64,000 nucleotides of DNA, from assembly GCA_015183035.1 (NCBI GenBank), contig JACZZP010000001.1, forward strand, positions 2,418,001 through 2,482,000. The letters are read 5' to 3'. Source of the stretch: Meloidogyne chitwoodi (taxonomy: Eukaryota > Nematoda > Chromadorea > Rhabditida > Meloidogynidae). The translations under genes and the position numbers were made by a program. Of this stretch, positions 45,776 to 58,600 are shown one piece after another; the stretch's first letter is position 1; each line of letters begins with the position of its first letter. The notes under the pieces were generated by a model. The model saw only the letters and a list, made by a program, of their open reading frames with translations. It was not told the DNA's origin and made no database searches.

Positions 45776-48700
45776 CAAAGTAGACTAGTATAATACACAA
45801 TTATTGAAAAAGAGAAAATAAAAAGTATAAATAAAATGAGAAAAAGCCTCAATTTTATGATAAAAATAAAGCAAAATATTTTACAAAAGGTCTTTTAAAA
45901 ACAAGAGAAAAAATGTAAAATTTAAGAGAAAAAAGTAAAAAAAATATTATTAGTTTATTGGCAATTTTATTGATGTGTGTTTGGCCATTTCATATCAAAA
46001 AAAAATTTTTTTGTAGTGAGTGAGGGGAGAAATAAATATATACATATATACTATATATTTTATAGGAGGATATATTTATGTACTAACCATGTAAAAAAAG
46101 CATTTCTCTCTCGTCTCTTTCCTTTCTTTTAGCCACATTGCCAGATGGAGAAGGTAATACACTATATATTTTAAGGGTATTAGAGCAAAAGAGAAAAAAG
46201 CGCCGGAAGTCGGAAAAGCCAATAATAAGTGAAGCGGGGAGAAAGACAGGATGAAGCCGATAGCCTTCTTCTTTTTAATATTACCCTCTCTCCATTAGGG
46301 TTAAACCCAGAAGATCAACATTTAAAAGAACAAAGGGTAGATAAGCTTATTTAAATAGAAAAAGGGAAAAATAAATATATTCAAAAATGCCAAACTGTGT
46401 TTGATCAATTGGGTAAATATGTAAATATAACCCTAAAAATATCAACTTAAAAAAACTAAAAAATGTCAAACAAACAAAAATACTCATGCATAAATTCCCA
46501 AAGAGACTGTCATTGAATTTAAAAGAAAATATACATAAAAAAGAAATAATGATAAGAAAAAAAATATATAAAATTACTAGAATTAATTAAATTAAAGAGC
46601 AAAAATTATAAAATATATTTTATTTTTATTTTATGTAAAAATAAATTTAAATATTTTGTATTTTATTATTTGAAAAATATATGGTCAACTCTTGTTATAA
46701 ACACACTGTAAAGAGAATACAAAATTGTTAGAATGACACTTTTTTGGATTTTACCCAAACTCAAATTAATATAAGAAAAACTTTGGTTATAAGAAAACCT
46801 TCTGTCCTATCCCTTTGGGTGACCCTATAACTGGAGTAACTCAAAAAATAAAAAAAAATAAAATTTTGCCGTTACTGTTTCAGTACTATTCTTAAATCTT
46901 TATTCTTTCATTTGATAATTTATTTAAACATAACTTTTTTAAAGGGAAAAGTTGGTAAAAAGTGAACCAAAGAGGAGAGATTTTTTGAGAATATTTAAAT
47001 ATAAAAAAATTGAATAAAAAAAATAAATATTTTGGCAAAAAAGCACAATAATATTATTCTCTACAATTTAAAAATAAGTGTCTTGGGAGTTTACAAAAAA
47101 CAAAAAAAAGAACAAAAAAAGGCATTTTAAAGACAAATTATTATGAGGATAAAAGAGTAGTTTTGTTCTTAAAAAAATATTTATTTATTTTTAAACCCAA
47201 AATCCCCTTTCATTTTTTCACATAAAAGAGAAAAAATGGAAGCATTAAAAAATAAAAAAAAGCATCGATTTCGCCTAGTATTAAAATTAAAAGAAAAATG
47301 AGAGAAAGAAAGGCTTAAATAGTATTTTTTCAATAAATTGTTGAAAAAAAAGAAAAAAGGTTTTTTGTGTTTTTAAGCCTTTTAATAAATATATAAATTT
47401 AAAAAAATAAAAATGTTTGACAATTTTAATTTTTTTGAATTTAAAAGTCGTGTTTTTTCCTATTTTTATCAAAAATTTTGGAAAAATCAAAAAAAAAATT
47501 GAAAAAATAAATTTAATCTAAATTAAATCTTTTATTTAAAATAAATAGGTTCCAAACAGAGAAAGGCATAACTTAAAGTTTTTTTCAGTTGAAATGAGCA
47601 AAATAAAATTAAAAAAAATTTTATATTGAAATTTCTTAAAAAATTAAATGTCCGGGAATATTATAATTAATTAATTAATTAAAATAAATTAAATAAAGTC
47701 TTCAATAATTACCAAAATTTTAAAAAATTTTTGGGGAAATAAAAATTTTAATTTAAAGAAAATAAAAATAAATTCACATTTATTTGACATTTATTTAAAA
47801 TAATTAAAAGAAAATACTTGTTACTATTTTTGTACAAAAATATAAATATTTGTTATTTATTAACGCACGAAAAATTTTAAAATATATTCTAAAAATAAAT
47901 TTTTTTGATTAATTATTTAAAAATTTATTTTTTAAATGAAATGATAACATATAAAAATAAATAAAGGTGAGAAAATTTAATAAAATTTACCTAATTTTAT
48001 TGATTAATTTAAAAAATCAAATAAATAAATATTAAAAAAAGCATAAACACTAAAGAGAAAATATATTTTATTTATTTATTTCTCATTTTAATGTTTAAAA
48101 AAATTATAAACTTTTTAATTATTTATTTATTAATTTAATAACTTCCGTCGACAGGATTTAATCGAAAGACTTAAACTTTTGGGCGCGAAATATTTTGGGC
48201 GCAACTAAATAAAATAGCCAAAAGAACAACTATTAATTGATCAAATTTTGTTTATTTTAATTGTTTAAGGTTTTAGCTATAAATTTTAGAATTTTTTGTT
48301 TAAACATTTCGAAAGTTATATTTCTAAAAAATGTCCAATTTATTAAAAAAACGCCATTTTTTTGTTGTTATCTTCAAAAAATGGTTGAAATTTTAATTAT
48401 TTTTTGGTGGAATTCTAATTAAAAAGAGGTCATTCTAAAATTGTTATATCCTAATTTCACGGTCTCACAGAGTTTGTCAAAAATGGAAAAATAAAAACAT
48501 AAAATTCGTCATTCTGGAAAAAACAACAGAATAGAGGGGGAAATGCTTAAAGTAATATTATATATTTATTCTGCTTTTTATGGCACTTTTTACTACTTGC
48601 CTTAATATATACTCTCAGTGTGGCTTCCGGCAGAGTAGGGCATTTTGTTCAATACAAAAATCGATGAAATGGAGAAAAGAATATTGGGCAAATTAGAAAA

Positions 48701-49159
48701 GAAAAAAGAAAGGGACAGATCGGTTAGAAAAAATTGAAATCAAAAATTGAATTTTCTCTTATTTTTTAAGAGAAAAAATATATATATAAGTATTTATTTA
48801 TATTTTAATTTTCAACACTTAAAGTAAAATAAATATAAAAAATAAATAAAAGGATATAATGTACTCTCTTCACATCAAATTTATTCCCAAGGGATAAAAC
48901 GAGTTGGAAAATAACATAAAATGTGGGAAAAAAAGTTTTAGTTTAAACAACTAATTTATAAACATTTTTGCTTGTAATAGAGAGGATTCTTTGGCTTCAA
49001 AAGAAATGAAAGAATTGAGGGATTTGAAGCGGTAATTTTTTATAGAAAACTCCCTCATTTTTTTTTTAATTTATAAACTCGAAATATTATTTCGTCTCAT
49101 ATCTTAATCAACGACTTTTTTATTTATATGTAATCTTATTAAAGATATTCTAATCATAA

Positions 49160-49385
49160 ACGGTGGAGCGAAACTTGCGGACGGAAACTTGCGGATGCCT
49201 ACTAAAGTTTACAAAAAATTAGTTTATCTGCCTTTTTTAAGGGCCAATGGGTACAATAATTTATTTAACAATTTTGTAGCATGATATTAATTATATATTC
49301 AGGTTTTGGACTTGAAGTTTGAGTCCAGAAGCGTTGGTCCACAAGTTTCGATCCGCAAGTTTTGGCTTGCCTCATAAACAGGCAA
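49160..49385. mobile_element. Inverted-repeat element with AACTTGCGGAC ends
   Basis: GCGAAACTTGCGGACGG and AACTTGCGGATG on the left are answered by GTTTCGATCCGCAAGTTTTG on the right, about 170 bp apart. The GCGGAC motif links it to the elements at 20941 and 57546. Confidence 0.55.
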
Positions 49386-50447
49386 AGCTCATAAATTTTG
49401 AGTTGACAAAGTTCACAAACGTAGAAGAAAAAATTCTTTTTTTTTCTTCACTCATCTCTTTGGCTTTTCAACTTTGCGTGTAACGGAGTGCTACAAAGTT
49501 TTGGCTATTTTAGAAAGGCAAAATGTAAAAAAATTTTTTTTATTAAGCTAGAAAGAAAAAAAATAATTTTATGGCGCTATGAGAAGAAGAATTGAATATA
49601 TGGACTTTAGGGAAAAAAATAAAATAAAACAAACATAGACACACACAAACAAAACAATGCTTTAATGATAAAAAATGTGGGGGAGTTTAGACGGAAGTAG
49701 TGTAGTTGACGACGACGGTTTGTCTGTTGACAAGAGAGAGAAAGAGAAAGAAGAAAAGAGAAGAGAAGAGAGAAAAATATTATTGAATATGCGTAAATGT
49801 GCGTGCTTTTATGCAAAGAAGTTTTTAAATAATTTTTTTTTAATATTGTTTTAAAAAAATATTTTTTATAAAATTAGATTTATTGAATTTAATAGTTTTA
49901 AAATAAAAATAAATTCAGGCCTGAAAAAATTAAAAAAATATAGTACTCCATTTAAAAATAAAATAAAAATATTTAAGTGATTTTTATATGTTTAAAAATG
50001 TCAATATTATCTTCCTCCTCTTTTTTCTAAAATAAAAAAAATATTTAGAATTTTGAAACTTTAATAAAAAAGACACAAACAATCAATAATTGGCCATATT
50101 TTTGGCCATATTTTTAAAAATAAAAATACTAATAAGCAACAATTTTGTTGTTCTGTAGCACTAAGATTTTGAAAAATTAAAAAAAAATATTAAAATAAAA
50201 AGAAACATTTTTAAATAAATATATTTAAATAATTTTATTTATCAAAAAATAAATAAAAATAAAAAACAATTAATAAAGATGAAAAACCGGCAAAAAAGCA
50301 AAAAAAAACGATAAGGCAATAATAAAAAAATAAAAATAATTATTTAATAAAAAAAGATAAGATTAGCAAAAAATATTAAAAATTAAAAAAAAAATATATT
50401 TTTTTTTTAACCCGTAAAATTTTATTTTTTATCAATTAATTAAATTA

Positions 50448-52594
50448 TCACACTTTTTCATATTTTTTGAGTACTCGTCTAGCCTTAGAAAGATTACATT
50501 GTTTTTGTTTTGTGGTTAAAAACCAAAGTCCATTTATTGCTTGTCTAAAATTTAAAAATTAAATAAATTTAAAAATTTTTTTTATTTACCTAGCCATTTT
50601 ATTATGTACTCCAACATAATAATTATTGTTAACAATATATGGAAAATGCCCAACTTTTTTAGCAGCCCTTTGACGTTCTCTTTCGCTTAATTTAAACCAA
50701 GCACCGTCTGCTATATCTGTCCTTTCAAAATCGCGACAAACAAGTCCTGAATATTGACTTGAGCATAATTGATTGAGAATATCCTTAAATTTAATTTTTT
50801 TGATTATTTTGTCAAATTATTTTAGATCCTTTTATTTTTAATAATTTAATTAGTAAAGTAAAGATAATTATTAGGTTGAGTCATAAAAACTTCCATAAAT
50901 TTAGATCTACCAAACCAAAAAATTTAAAATTTTGGGCTCCATTAGAAAACACTTGAACGCAATAATGTGCAAAATTTCAAATCCCAAAGTTAACATTTGA
51001 CTACTTTATAAGCAAAAAAACACATGGAAACTTAATTATGATTCAACTTATAATATATTTTTGAAGAACCAAATAATTAATAAATTACCTGATCCATTAA
51101 TGTTGCTAAATTCTCTTTTTCATTATTATCAAAATTATTTAAAATTTTATTTATTTTTTGTAATGCTAATCTACTCGCATTAGTTGCGAATACAACCATT
51201 GGGTCAAAAGCAAAGCGTTGTCCTTTTACTTCACCTAAAATTTAATAAAATAATTTTTTAAATTTATTTTAAACCATTTGTAGGAGAATTTAAAGGTAAT
51301 ACCAAATCTACATCATCCAATAAATTTACATTAGGAAATAATTTGTCAAATGGATTTCTTAGCCAGATAGCATCACTTTCTGCCAATACAAAGGGAATTG
51401 ACTCCTTAATAATTTAATTTAATTTTTTTAAATTTTTCTACAAAAGCCCTGAGGGGTTTTAAACAACTCGAGAAACTGGGAGAGTATTTTTTGAATTTTA
51501 TTTAATTATTTTGATAAATAATTATTTTATCCTGTTTTAGGGGTGTAATTTATTTAATTTTAAACCTAAAATAAATACTAGGTATTTTTTTATAATTTAT
51601 TTAATTTTCAACTCCACACACCTCTGCCAATTTTGCAATTAATTTTGCCCGAGTATTCAAAATTTGTATATAACGTAGTTTGCCCCAACTTAAAGGTTCA
51701 TCTAAAGCTCTTTGTTCTTCTGAATTAATTTGTGTATTATTTTCAGTTGAATCAAACAATGACAAACAAGTAACCAAAAAATATATTTAAATTTAAATGT
51801 ATTAATTTATATTAAATAAATACTTGTGGCCATGTTTTTTGAATTTTTGAACAAATTTTTCCGTTATCTAAACCAACAAGTAAAGTAGAATTTAATAAAT
51901 AAATATTTCCTTCATTTGAATTAATTTTTTTATTTTTTCCAGGGAGGGAATAAATATTACAAAGCCAATTCATTGTTAATTCTAAATATGCAAGATTTAA
52001 CACTCCTCCAAAAAGTATAAAATTGCCAGGTAATTTACTTTTTTTATTTAACATTTTTGCCGATTTTTTGAATTTCTTGAAAAGAAAAAAATAATTAAAA
52101 TATAATTTAATTTACCTTCAAAAATGTTAAATTTATTGGCAAAGGTTTAATTGATTTTTTCAAATTTTTCTTTGGTAATTCTTTAATTTTATATTCAACA
52201 TTACTCCCCTGATTTAAATCTTTTAGCTTTTCTTTTGCTAAATTATTAATAGAAAGTAATCCGTCATTCATCAATAGAGGACCGTCTGGATGTTTTTTAC
52301 TGGGAGAATCAGTTGCATAACTTTAAATATAAAATAAATATAAATTTATTAAAATATAAATAATTTTATTTTTAATATTTTAGTGTTTATTTAAGCTAAA
52401 TATAAAAGAAAAAACTCAAAAAAATCAATTAAAAATAACCTCAATTCAACTAATTGTGTAGGCATCCATTCCAAATCCCTTCGATAAATTAAAAGCAAAA
52501 AATGAATAAAAATAATATATAAAAATAAAATTAATGTACACAATCTACAACAAAACCAACGATTTTTGCTTCCAATATTAAATGAAAATTGCAT
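50448..52594 (-). CDS. Type II membrane glycosyltransferase-like protein
   Basis: About seven minus-strand exons. The start MQFSFNIGSKNRWFCC is followed by one hydrophobic anchor (LCTLILFLYIIFIHFLLLIY), typical of a Golgi type II enzyme; an in-frame upstream Met at 52669 is possible. A Lys-rich stem is followed by GNFILFGGVLNLAYLELTMNW and STLLVGLDN. Then come RYIQILNTRAKLIAKLAE, VLAESDAIWLRNPF (the D-A-x-W-L-R-N-P signature of nucleotide-diphospho-sugar transferases of the PF03407 type), FDPMVVFATNASRLALQKIN, SGLVCRDFERTDIADGAWFK and HNKMARQAINGLW near the C-terminus. Sugar donor and acceptor cannot be told. At the border between the exons encoding KTWPQ and VTCLSLFD (near 51775) no AG acceptor is present, so the allele may be broken, use a non-canonical site, or carry a sequence error. 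Confidence 0.75.
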
Positions 52595-52669
52595 CTTAAA
52601 AATATTATTATTATTTTTTATAGAAGAATAATTAGCAGGTTTTTCTTTTATAATAGAAAAATATAACAT

Positions 52670-53170
52670 GATAAAAACATTTACCTATTACTTAATACAA
52701 AAACCGGAAAATAAAAATATATTTCCGGAATTTAAATTCAGAAAATATGTAGGTACATATAATAATTATTTTATTTTTCCAGAAACATTACCGGAATTAA
52801 ATTCTGTTTATTTATATTCATCTATTCTATATATAAACTTTCCGGAAACTATCTACTTAAAAATATTTTTTTCCGGAAATCTAGTCCGGAAAATTATTTA
52901 AAAAAGTTGTTAAAATTTCATAGAGTAAACCAGAATTCTTAAAAGTTTTCCGGAAAACTAAACTTTCCGGAATTAAATTCTGTTTTTATTTATTTGTCTC
53001 TAAACTTTCCGGAAACTATCTAGCTAAAAAATATTTTTTTCCGGAAATCTAATCCGGAAAATTATTTAAAAAGAAAAGTTGTTAAAGTTTACACACATAA
53101 ATCAGAATTCTGATAAATTTTCCGGAAAATCTAAAATTTTCTGAATTTTAATATTCCGGAAATTAACTTT
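52670..53170. repeat. TTTCCGGAAA-rich tandem repeat block
   Basis: About twenty occurrences of CCGGAA/TTCCGG in 500 bp. A unit of about 170 bp (CTTTCCGGAAACTATCTA ... TCCGGAAAATTATTTAAA ... AGTTGTTAAA) occurs twice, around 52835-52915 and 52997-53085, with part of a third. Because TTCCGGAA is itself palindromic the block can fold extensively. It lies immediately upstream of the glycosyltransferase gene. The short open frame 52668-52901 is not considered coding. Confidence 0.8.
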
Positions 53171-54474
53171 AAATAGTAGTAACGTTTACAACAAGTTTAA
53201 TTTAATATTTATTTTTAAGGAAGAAAAAACTTAAAAATGCTTAATTTTTAGAGAAGAAAAACTAATAATAAAATAACATTTTTATAGCGCAATTTAATAT
53301 GAAAAAGATGTGCAAATTGAATACAAAATAAATTAAAAATTTTAACGAGAAAAAAAAATAAAAATCGAGGAAGATGATTAGAAAATTTATTTTTATAAAA
53401 AAATAAATTATAAAAATAATTAATTTTTATTAAATTGAAAGAGTTGGGAAAAATATACACAAACATACCTAGTCTTCTCCTCAAAAATTTAATAATTTTG
53501 TTAAAATTTTGTAAAATTATAAAAAAAATTTTTTTTTATTTAAAAAATCCTTAATATGATAAAAATAAAGCAAAAAAATATAAGTCAATTTATGAGAAAA
53601 TAATAAAAAAATTATAAATAAACGAAATCGGGAAAAAAGACACACAACTTTTCTCTTTTTTCTTCATCGCAGAGATACCCTCCTTATTCGCGCAAATCAA
53701 TTTATATTTTTTTTTCACTTCTTAACTTTAACTAAGAAAATAAAGGAAAGGAAAATGTATATTTATTATAGTAAAAGTTTTTTTTACTTTAGATTGTTCA
53801 AATATTTAAAAAAATTTAAAAAAATATTTGGTCAAAGACTAAATCTCATAAAATTATGTCCAAGGTTTACGTTGACAGATACGAAGAAGCTTATCACGTA
53901 GAGAAATACAATAAATAACAGAGGAAGGATTTAGGTCAAAATACTGCAAATCTCTGACCTCAAGAAAAACGAGGAAAGTGGACGATTCAAAGCAAGGACA
54001 ATTCGCCGCTAGGCAATCATTTTATCCCTTTTTTCTTTATCCCCAAATAAGAATAAAAATAAAAACGGATTGTATGTAATGAGATAAAGAAAAATTCAAT
54101 ATAAAAGTCTATATTTTATAAAATTCAAAAAATATGAAATACTGTATAAATTAAACACTATTTTTAAAAATAATATAAAATTCATAAAAGCCCTAATTTT
54201 ACTTCAAAAACTCAAAAAGTCAAACCGTGGGAGAAAAGGAGATAATTGACAAAATTCTTTAAATAAATAATTCTAAATTAGTCAAAACATTTATTTTATT
54301 TTAAAATTACCGTAAACAAACCTTAAAGCCGTCAAATACTTTAAAAAGTTTATGTGAAAATATTCAAGGGCATAAGGGCATTTTTGTTTTTAAAATAATT
54401 TTAAAAAACAAAAAATTTATTTAAAAAGGAAAAATATTTTTTTTTTAATTTTACCGAAAAATAAAAATATTAAA
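53171..54474. other. Intergenic region before the nuclear receptor
   Basis: AT-rich. A GC-richer patch at 53855-54020 has no coding signal. It presumably holds the nuclear receptor promoter. Nothing more specific was seen. Confidence 0.4.
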
Positions 54475-56994
54475 ATGCCAAGAAAATCAACAGAACAAAT
54501 TTGTCTTGTCTGTGGGGATATTGCTACCGGAAAACATTACGGTATTTTATTACCTATTTTAAGTTTATTTAAAAAAAAACTTTTTTTTAGGTGTAGCAAG
54601 TTGTGATGGTTGTAGAGGCTTTTTTAAACGTTCAATTAGGTAAATTTATATAATTTATTTTTTTAAATTATTTATTTTTTGTGTTTTTCTAAAATTACTT
54701 TTTTTTTTTAATTTTTTTTTAAAAATCACTGACCACTCAACAAATTTTCCTTTTTTTTAAAAATTTAAAAAGCTTTTAATCTCTTGAGAAATTCTGTTAT
54801 TTAGTCCTTTCAAAAATTAGAATTAAATTTTATTTTATTTTAGAAGAAATCTAAATTATAAATGTAAAGAAGCTAATAATTGCCCAGTTGATATGGCAAG
54901 GAGGAATCAATGCCAAGCTTGTCGTTTTCGTCGTTGTTTGGCTGTTAAAATGAATAGAAATGGTTTAAACACATTTTTTATATTTCTCTAGGCATTCCTT
55001 TAATTAATTCATATTTAATTTAAAAAAAATAAAATTTAAGAAAAATTAATTTATTCTTTTTTTAGCAGTCCAAAATGAACGTAATTTACTTCCTAAACTT
55101 TCAACAACAATATTATCTAATAATAATAATAAATATTATTCTAATAATAATAATAGTTTAATATATAATAATAATAATTGTTATAATACAATAAATACCC
55201 TAAATATGTGTTATCCACAAATGTTAATTAAAAAATCTAAATTATTATCCATAGAAGAGTTTCTTAAAAGTAAGATATTATATTATGGAATAAATTAAAT
55301 TTTTTTAACTATTTAAAAAATTTTTAAAAAATATTTATGACTTTATTAGGGTAAAGGAAACAAAATGCTTGAAAAAAGGAAAGAAAATTATTTTTAAAAA
55401 ATTCCAAGTAAATCCTAACTATAAAAATTTAATTTCCCTGTCATTTTAATTTATTTAGAATCAAAAAATCTAAAATAATTCGGAAAAAAATTAAGAGTTT
55501 ATTAGGGAGAAAAGACAGGGAATTTTCTTGATAAAATATTATTTTATTAATTATGGATGTTTTAATATTTACCATTTTGACATTTTTTAAAATGAAAAAT
55601 AAAAAAATAAAATTTTTTATCTTTGCCTTCTAAATATTAAAAAATTTAATTTTTATCATTTTTATTTAAATATTTTTAGTAAATCAAAAACAACCAACAA
55701 CAAAAAATAATTTTCGCATTGAACAACTGCTTACAACAACACCTCATTCCTTAATGTTTTTTTTTAATTTTTTTTTAATAAATTTTTATTTTTTTTTAGT
55801 TTTGAAAAATATTGTTTAAATTTATTATTAATATTAGTACGTTCTATAAATCAATTTTGTGAAGCTTTTTCAATTTCTAAAAATATAATAATTATTTTAT
55901 TAAATCAGGGATGGCATCGTTTATTTTTAGCACATTTGACTGTTCTTTTTCCTTTTTGTTTGTTTTTTTTATTAAAAATTTTAAAATAAAAATTATTTTT
56001 TAATTGAAAATAATTTAAAATAAATTTATAAAATGAAAAAAATTTTTTTTTATTTTTTTTAAATTAAAAAATAAATTCCTCACTGACTCTTAAGTAGTAG
56101 ATCCAACAAATCTTTTTAAAATAAATATATTTTTTTTTAATATTTTCCGAAAATAGGTTTTCTGATTTTTACAATTATTTAATTCATAAAAAATAATAAC
56201 TTATTATTTTTTAATTTTTGTATTTTAATAAAAGAAATTTGAGACTCAAAATCCTCCTTAATTCAACAATTAAAATTTTAATCAAAATATTTATAAAAAA
56301 ATATTTTTAAAAAATTTATTATTTTTTAGTCTCAGCATTTCAAAATGGTAAATATCCTCTTTATACAGCTATTTTTCAACTCCAATTAAATAATTTTGAA
56401 CAATGGGCATTAGGCTGTATTTTATTTTTTAATGAAGGTGAGAATTAGTGACCGGAACTTTTTTGTCTTATTTTCTCTTCAGAGCGCCTGTAATAAGGCT
56501 ACTCTCTTGTGTGATAAAGACGCAGAAAATATGTACAATTCCGGAAAAGAGCAGGTCACAATATTTTTCTCTGACAGCAACTTTCCACTGGTTAGTTTTT
56601 CTGCGTCTTTTTTACGTGAGAGAGTGGCCTTTACACAGGCGCTCTGAAGAGAATAATCCTGTTAGACAAAAAAGTTCCGGTCACTATTGAGAATTAAATT
56701 TACACCATTTAAAACGACTTGAAAAAATTAAAAAAAATTTTTTCAACAAAATTTAATATTTTTTTATTTTCAGATACTCAAAAGACTTGTTTAAATCCAA
56801 TTTTATCTGAAATTGCAGAGAAAGCATCTTTTGCCCTTATTCAACAAACAAATAAAACCTTTCCTCAACAACAACAAAGGACTTCTAAAATATTATTTAT
56901 TATAACACGTATAATGCTTATTAATCAAGAATATATACAAAAAACATTATTTCCTAGTTATTCAATTGAACAAATTTTAAAATTTTGGAATTGA
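54475..56994 (+). CDS. Nuclear hormone receptor, NR2E (PNR/TLX)-like
   Basis: Eight exons (54475-54541, 54591-54639, 54844-54962, 55066-55269, 55680-55755, 55800-55957, 56330-56437, 56774-56994) give 333 residues in frame. The DNA-binding domain starts at residue 10: CLVCGDIATGKHYGVASCDG, then P-box CDGCRG and FFKRSIRRNLNYKCKE. The second finger is CPVDMARRNQCQACRFRRCL, followed by VKMNRNAVQNERNL. The ARRNQCQACRF and NAVQNER features are closest to NR2E receptors. A short Asn/Tyr-rich hinge leads to a ligand-binding-like region: ILLNQGWHRLFLAHLTVLFP resembles helices 3-5 and FQLQLNNFEQWALGCILFFN helix 6-7. The protein is shorter than usual and the C-terminal helix 12 (SIEQILKFWN) lacks an obvious AF-2 motif. 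The last intron carries a MITE. The ligand is unknown. Confidence 0.88.
56447..56685. mobile_element. MITE of the AGAGCG family in the nuclear-receptor intron
   Basis: AGTGACCGGAACTTTTTTGTC at the left pairs exactly with GACAAAAAAGTTCCGGTCACT at the right. The interior has CTCTTCAGAGCGCCTGT and GACGCAGAAAA phrases shared with 21474, 13620 and 57103. The terminal sequence differs from the other copies while the interior is shared. Confidence 0.9.
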
Positions 56995-57102
56995 TTAAAT
57001 TTAATATTTTTTTCAATTAAATATAAGGGTAAAACAACATCCTCATACATTTATTGAGCACTAAATACTCTCTCAGTTATTCCTCTTCCAAATACGTATT
57101 TA

Positions 57103-57376
57103 TTCGAATAGAACGACACCTCGCCTTTTCGTTTTCCGAGACTACATGATTCTCTTCAGAGCGCCTGTGATATGGACACTCTCTCGTCTGATAAAGATGC
57201 AGAAAACTGACCAGTGGATAGTTGAGGTCAGAGAAAAATATTGTGACCTGCTCTTTTCCATAATTGTACATATTTTCTGCGTCTTTATCACATGAGGGAG
57301 TAGCCTTATCACAGGCGCTCTGAAGAGACTGATGTAGTCTCGGAAAAGGTAAAGGCATGGTGTCGTTCTAATAGAA
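57103..57376. mobile_element. MITE of the AGAGCG family downstream of the nuclear receptor
   Basis: The ends TAGAACGACACC and GGTGTCGTTCTA are inverse, followed by CCGAGACTACATGATTCTCT and its counterpart GACTGATGTAGTCTCGG. The interior CTTCAGAGCGCCTGTGAT and GATAAAGATGCAGAAAAC place it in the same family. A minus-strand open frame across it is an artefact. Confidence 0.9.
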
Positions 57377-57545
57377 TATTTACTATCACAATGATAAAAG
57401 AAGTAATTAATTGTTTTTAAATTAAATTTTAAATTAAAAAAAATTATTTTAAATAAATTTCTTCAATCAATATAGTAATATATTAGTTACACGTGTCATA
57501 AAATAGCTCGTGCGTTTAAAGAAATTTATTGGCACTTATGAAGAA

Positions 57546-58043
57546 GAGGGGGCCTTCTGCGGACGTTTTTTGCGGACAAATTTTATTATATAATATTTTT
57601 AATTTTTTTGATTTTTGCCTAAGGTAATAAGGTTGTATATTTGTTAACAAATATGTCATAAAATGCTAATAGTCAATAAAATTATTCAAAATATTAAAAA
57701 TACAATTATACAACAAAATCATCTTTCAATAAGAAGAGTTTCAAAAATGTTTGGTAGATCTTAAACTGCTTCTTCAACTTAGAACTTGTGTTTGATGGAA
57801 ATAAATGCGTCATGAAAAGAGGAATAATGGATATGGAACATAGCGGAGTTGTTCAAAAACATGTGGAAAACAAAAAGGATTGTGTTTGTTGGAATATTTG
57901 TTTTCCCATTTAATTTCACAAATTGTAAATCATAATTCTTATTTGTGTGAATAAAGTCTATTTACACCCTTATTTATCTCAATAAAAAAAAATAATTTAA
58001 TAAACATTGTCCGCAAAAAAAAAGTCCGCACGAGGGCCCTCTC
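57546..58043. mobile_element. ~500-bp element with GAGGG...GCGGAC ends
   Basis: The left end GAGGGGGCCTTCTGCGGACG...TTGCGGACAAAT is answered by ATTGTCCGCAAAAAAA...GTCCGCACGAGGGCCCTC. The 430-bp interior is AT-rich with no intact open frame. It is the largest copy of the GCGGAC-ended group seen here. Confidence 0.85.
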
Positions 58044-58600
58044 TCCTTCAAAAGTGCCAAATAAATTTTAAATAAAATTGCCAATGCCTTACGCAATGCC
58101 TTAACCTTATCACTTTAATTTTCTCTCTCCTCTATAATTTAGCTATTCCTTTCTGATTTGACTTTCGAAGGCACGAGTGGAAGACATAATAGATGTCAAT
58201 ATTAAATTCCACCCCTAAATTTCTCTCTTTAAAAAAGACAGGTCTCAATGCATTTACCTTCACTTTAATTTTTAATTTTTTATTACTTACTCTTCTTGGC
58301 AATTATTCAATTCTAAAACAAAAATTATTAAAGGCCCTCTCTAAATTTGGCAATTTTAAGGAAATTCAATTTTATTAATTAAAAAATTATTTTAAATTAT
58401 TAAATAAATAAAAAACAGTCAAAACCAAACAATTTAAACCCTATTCTATCTGTTCCTGTTATTCAAAACATTTTTAAATGTTTTTGATATTTTCGACTTT
58501 TCATTTGTTTTTACTGAACATTTTATTATTTTATTTAATTTTAAAAAATTAATTTAAAAATTTTAGAACAAAAAAAGTTTCAATTTAAAGTTTATATATT

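Larger units (their letters stand above)
45016..50447. other. Gene-poor, purine-rich plus strand
   Basis: No convincing exon. Contains an inverted repeat of GACAAAATGTCA units at 45590-45775 (see separate entry), an element-like stretch with GCGGAC ends (49160-49385), purine-rich tracts (AAGAGAAGAGAAGAGAGA at about 49752), and scattered GC-richer patches at 46100-46330 and 48590-48640. It probably contains the distal 5' region of goa-1. Confidence 0.5.
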
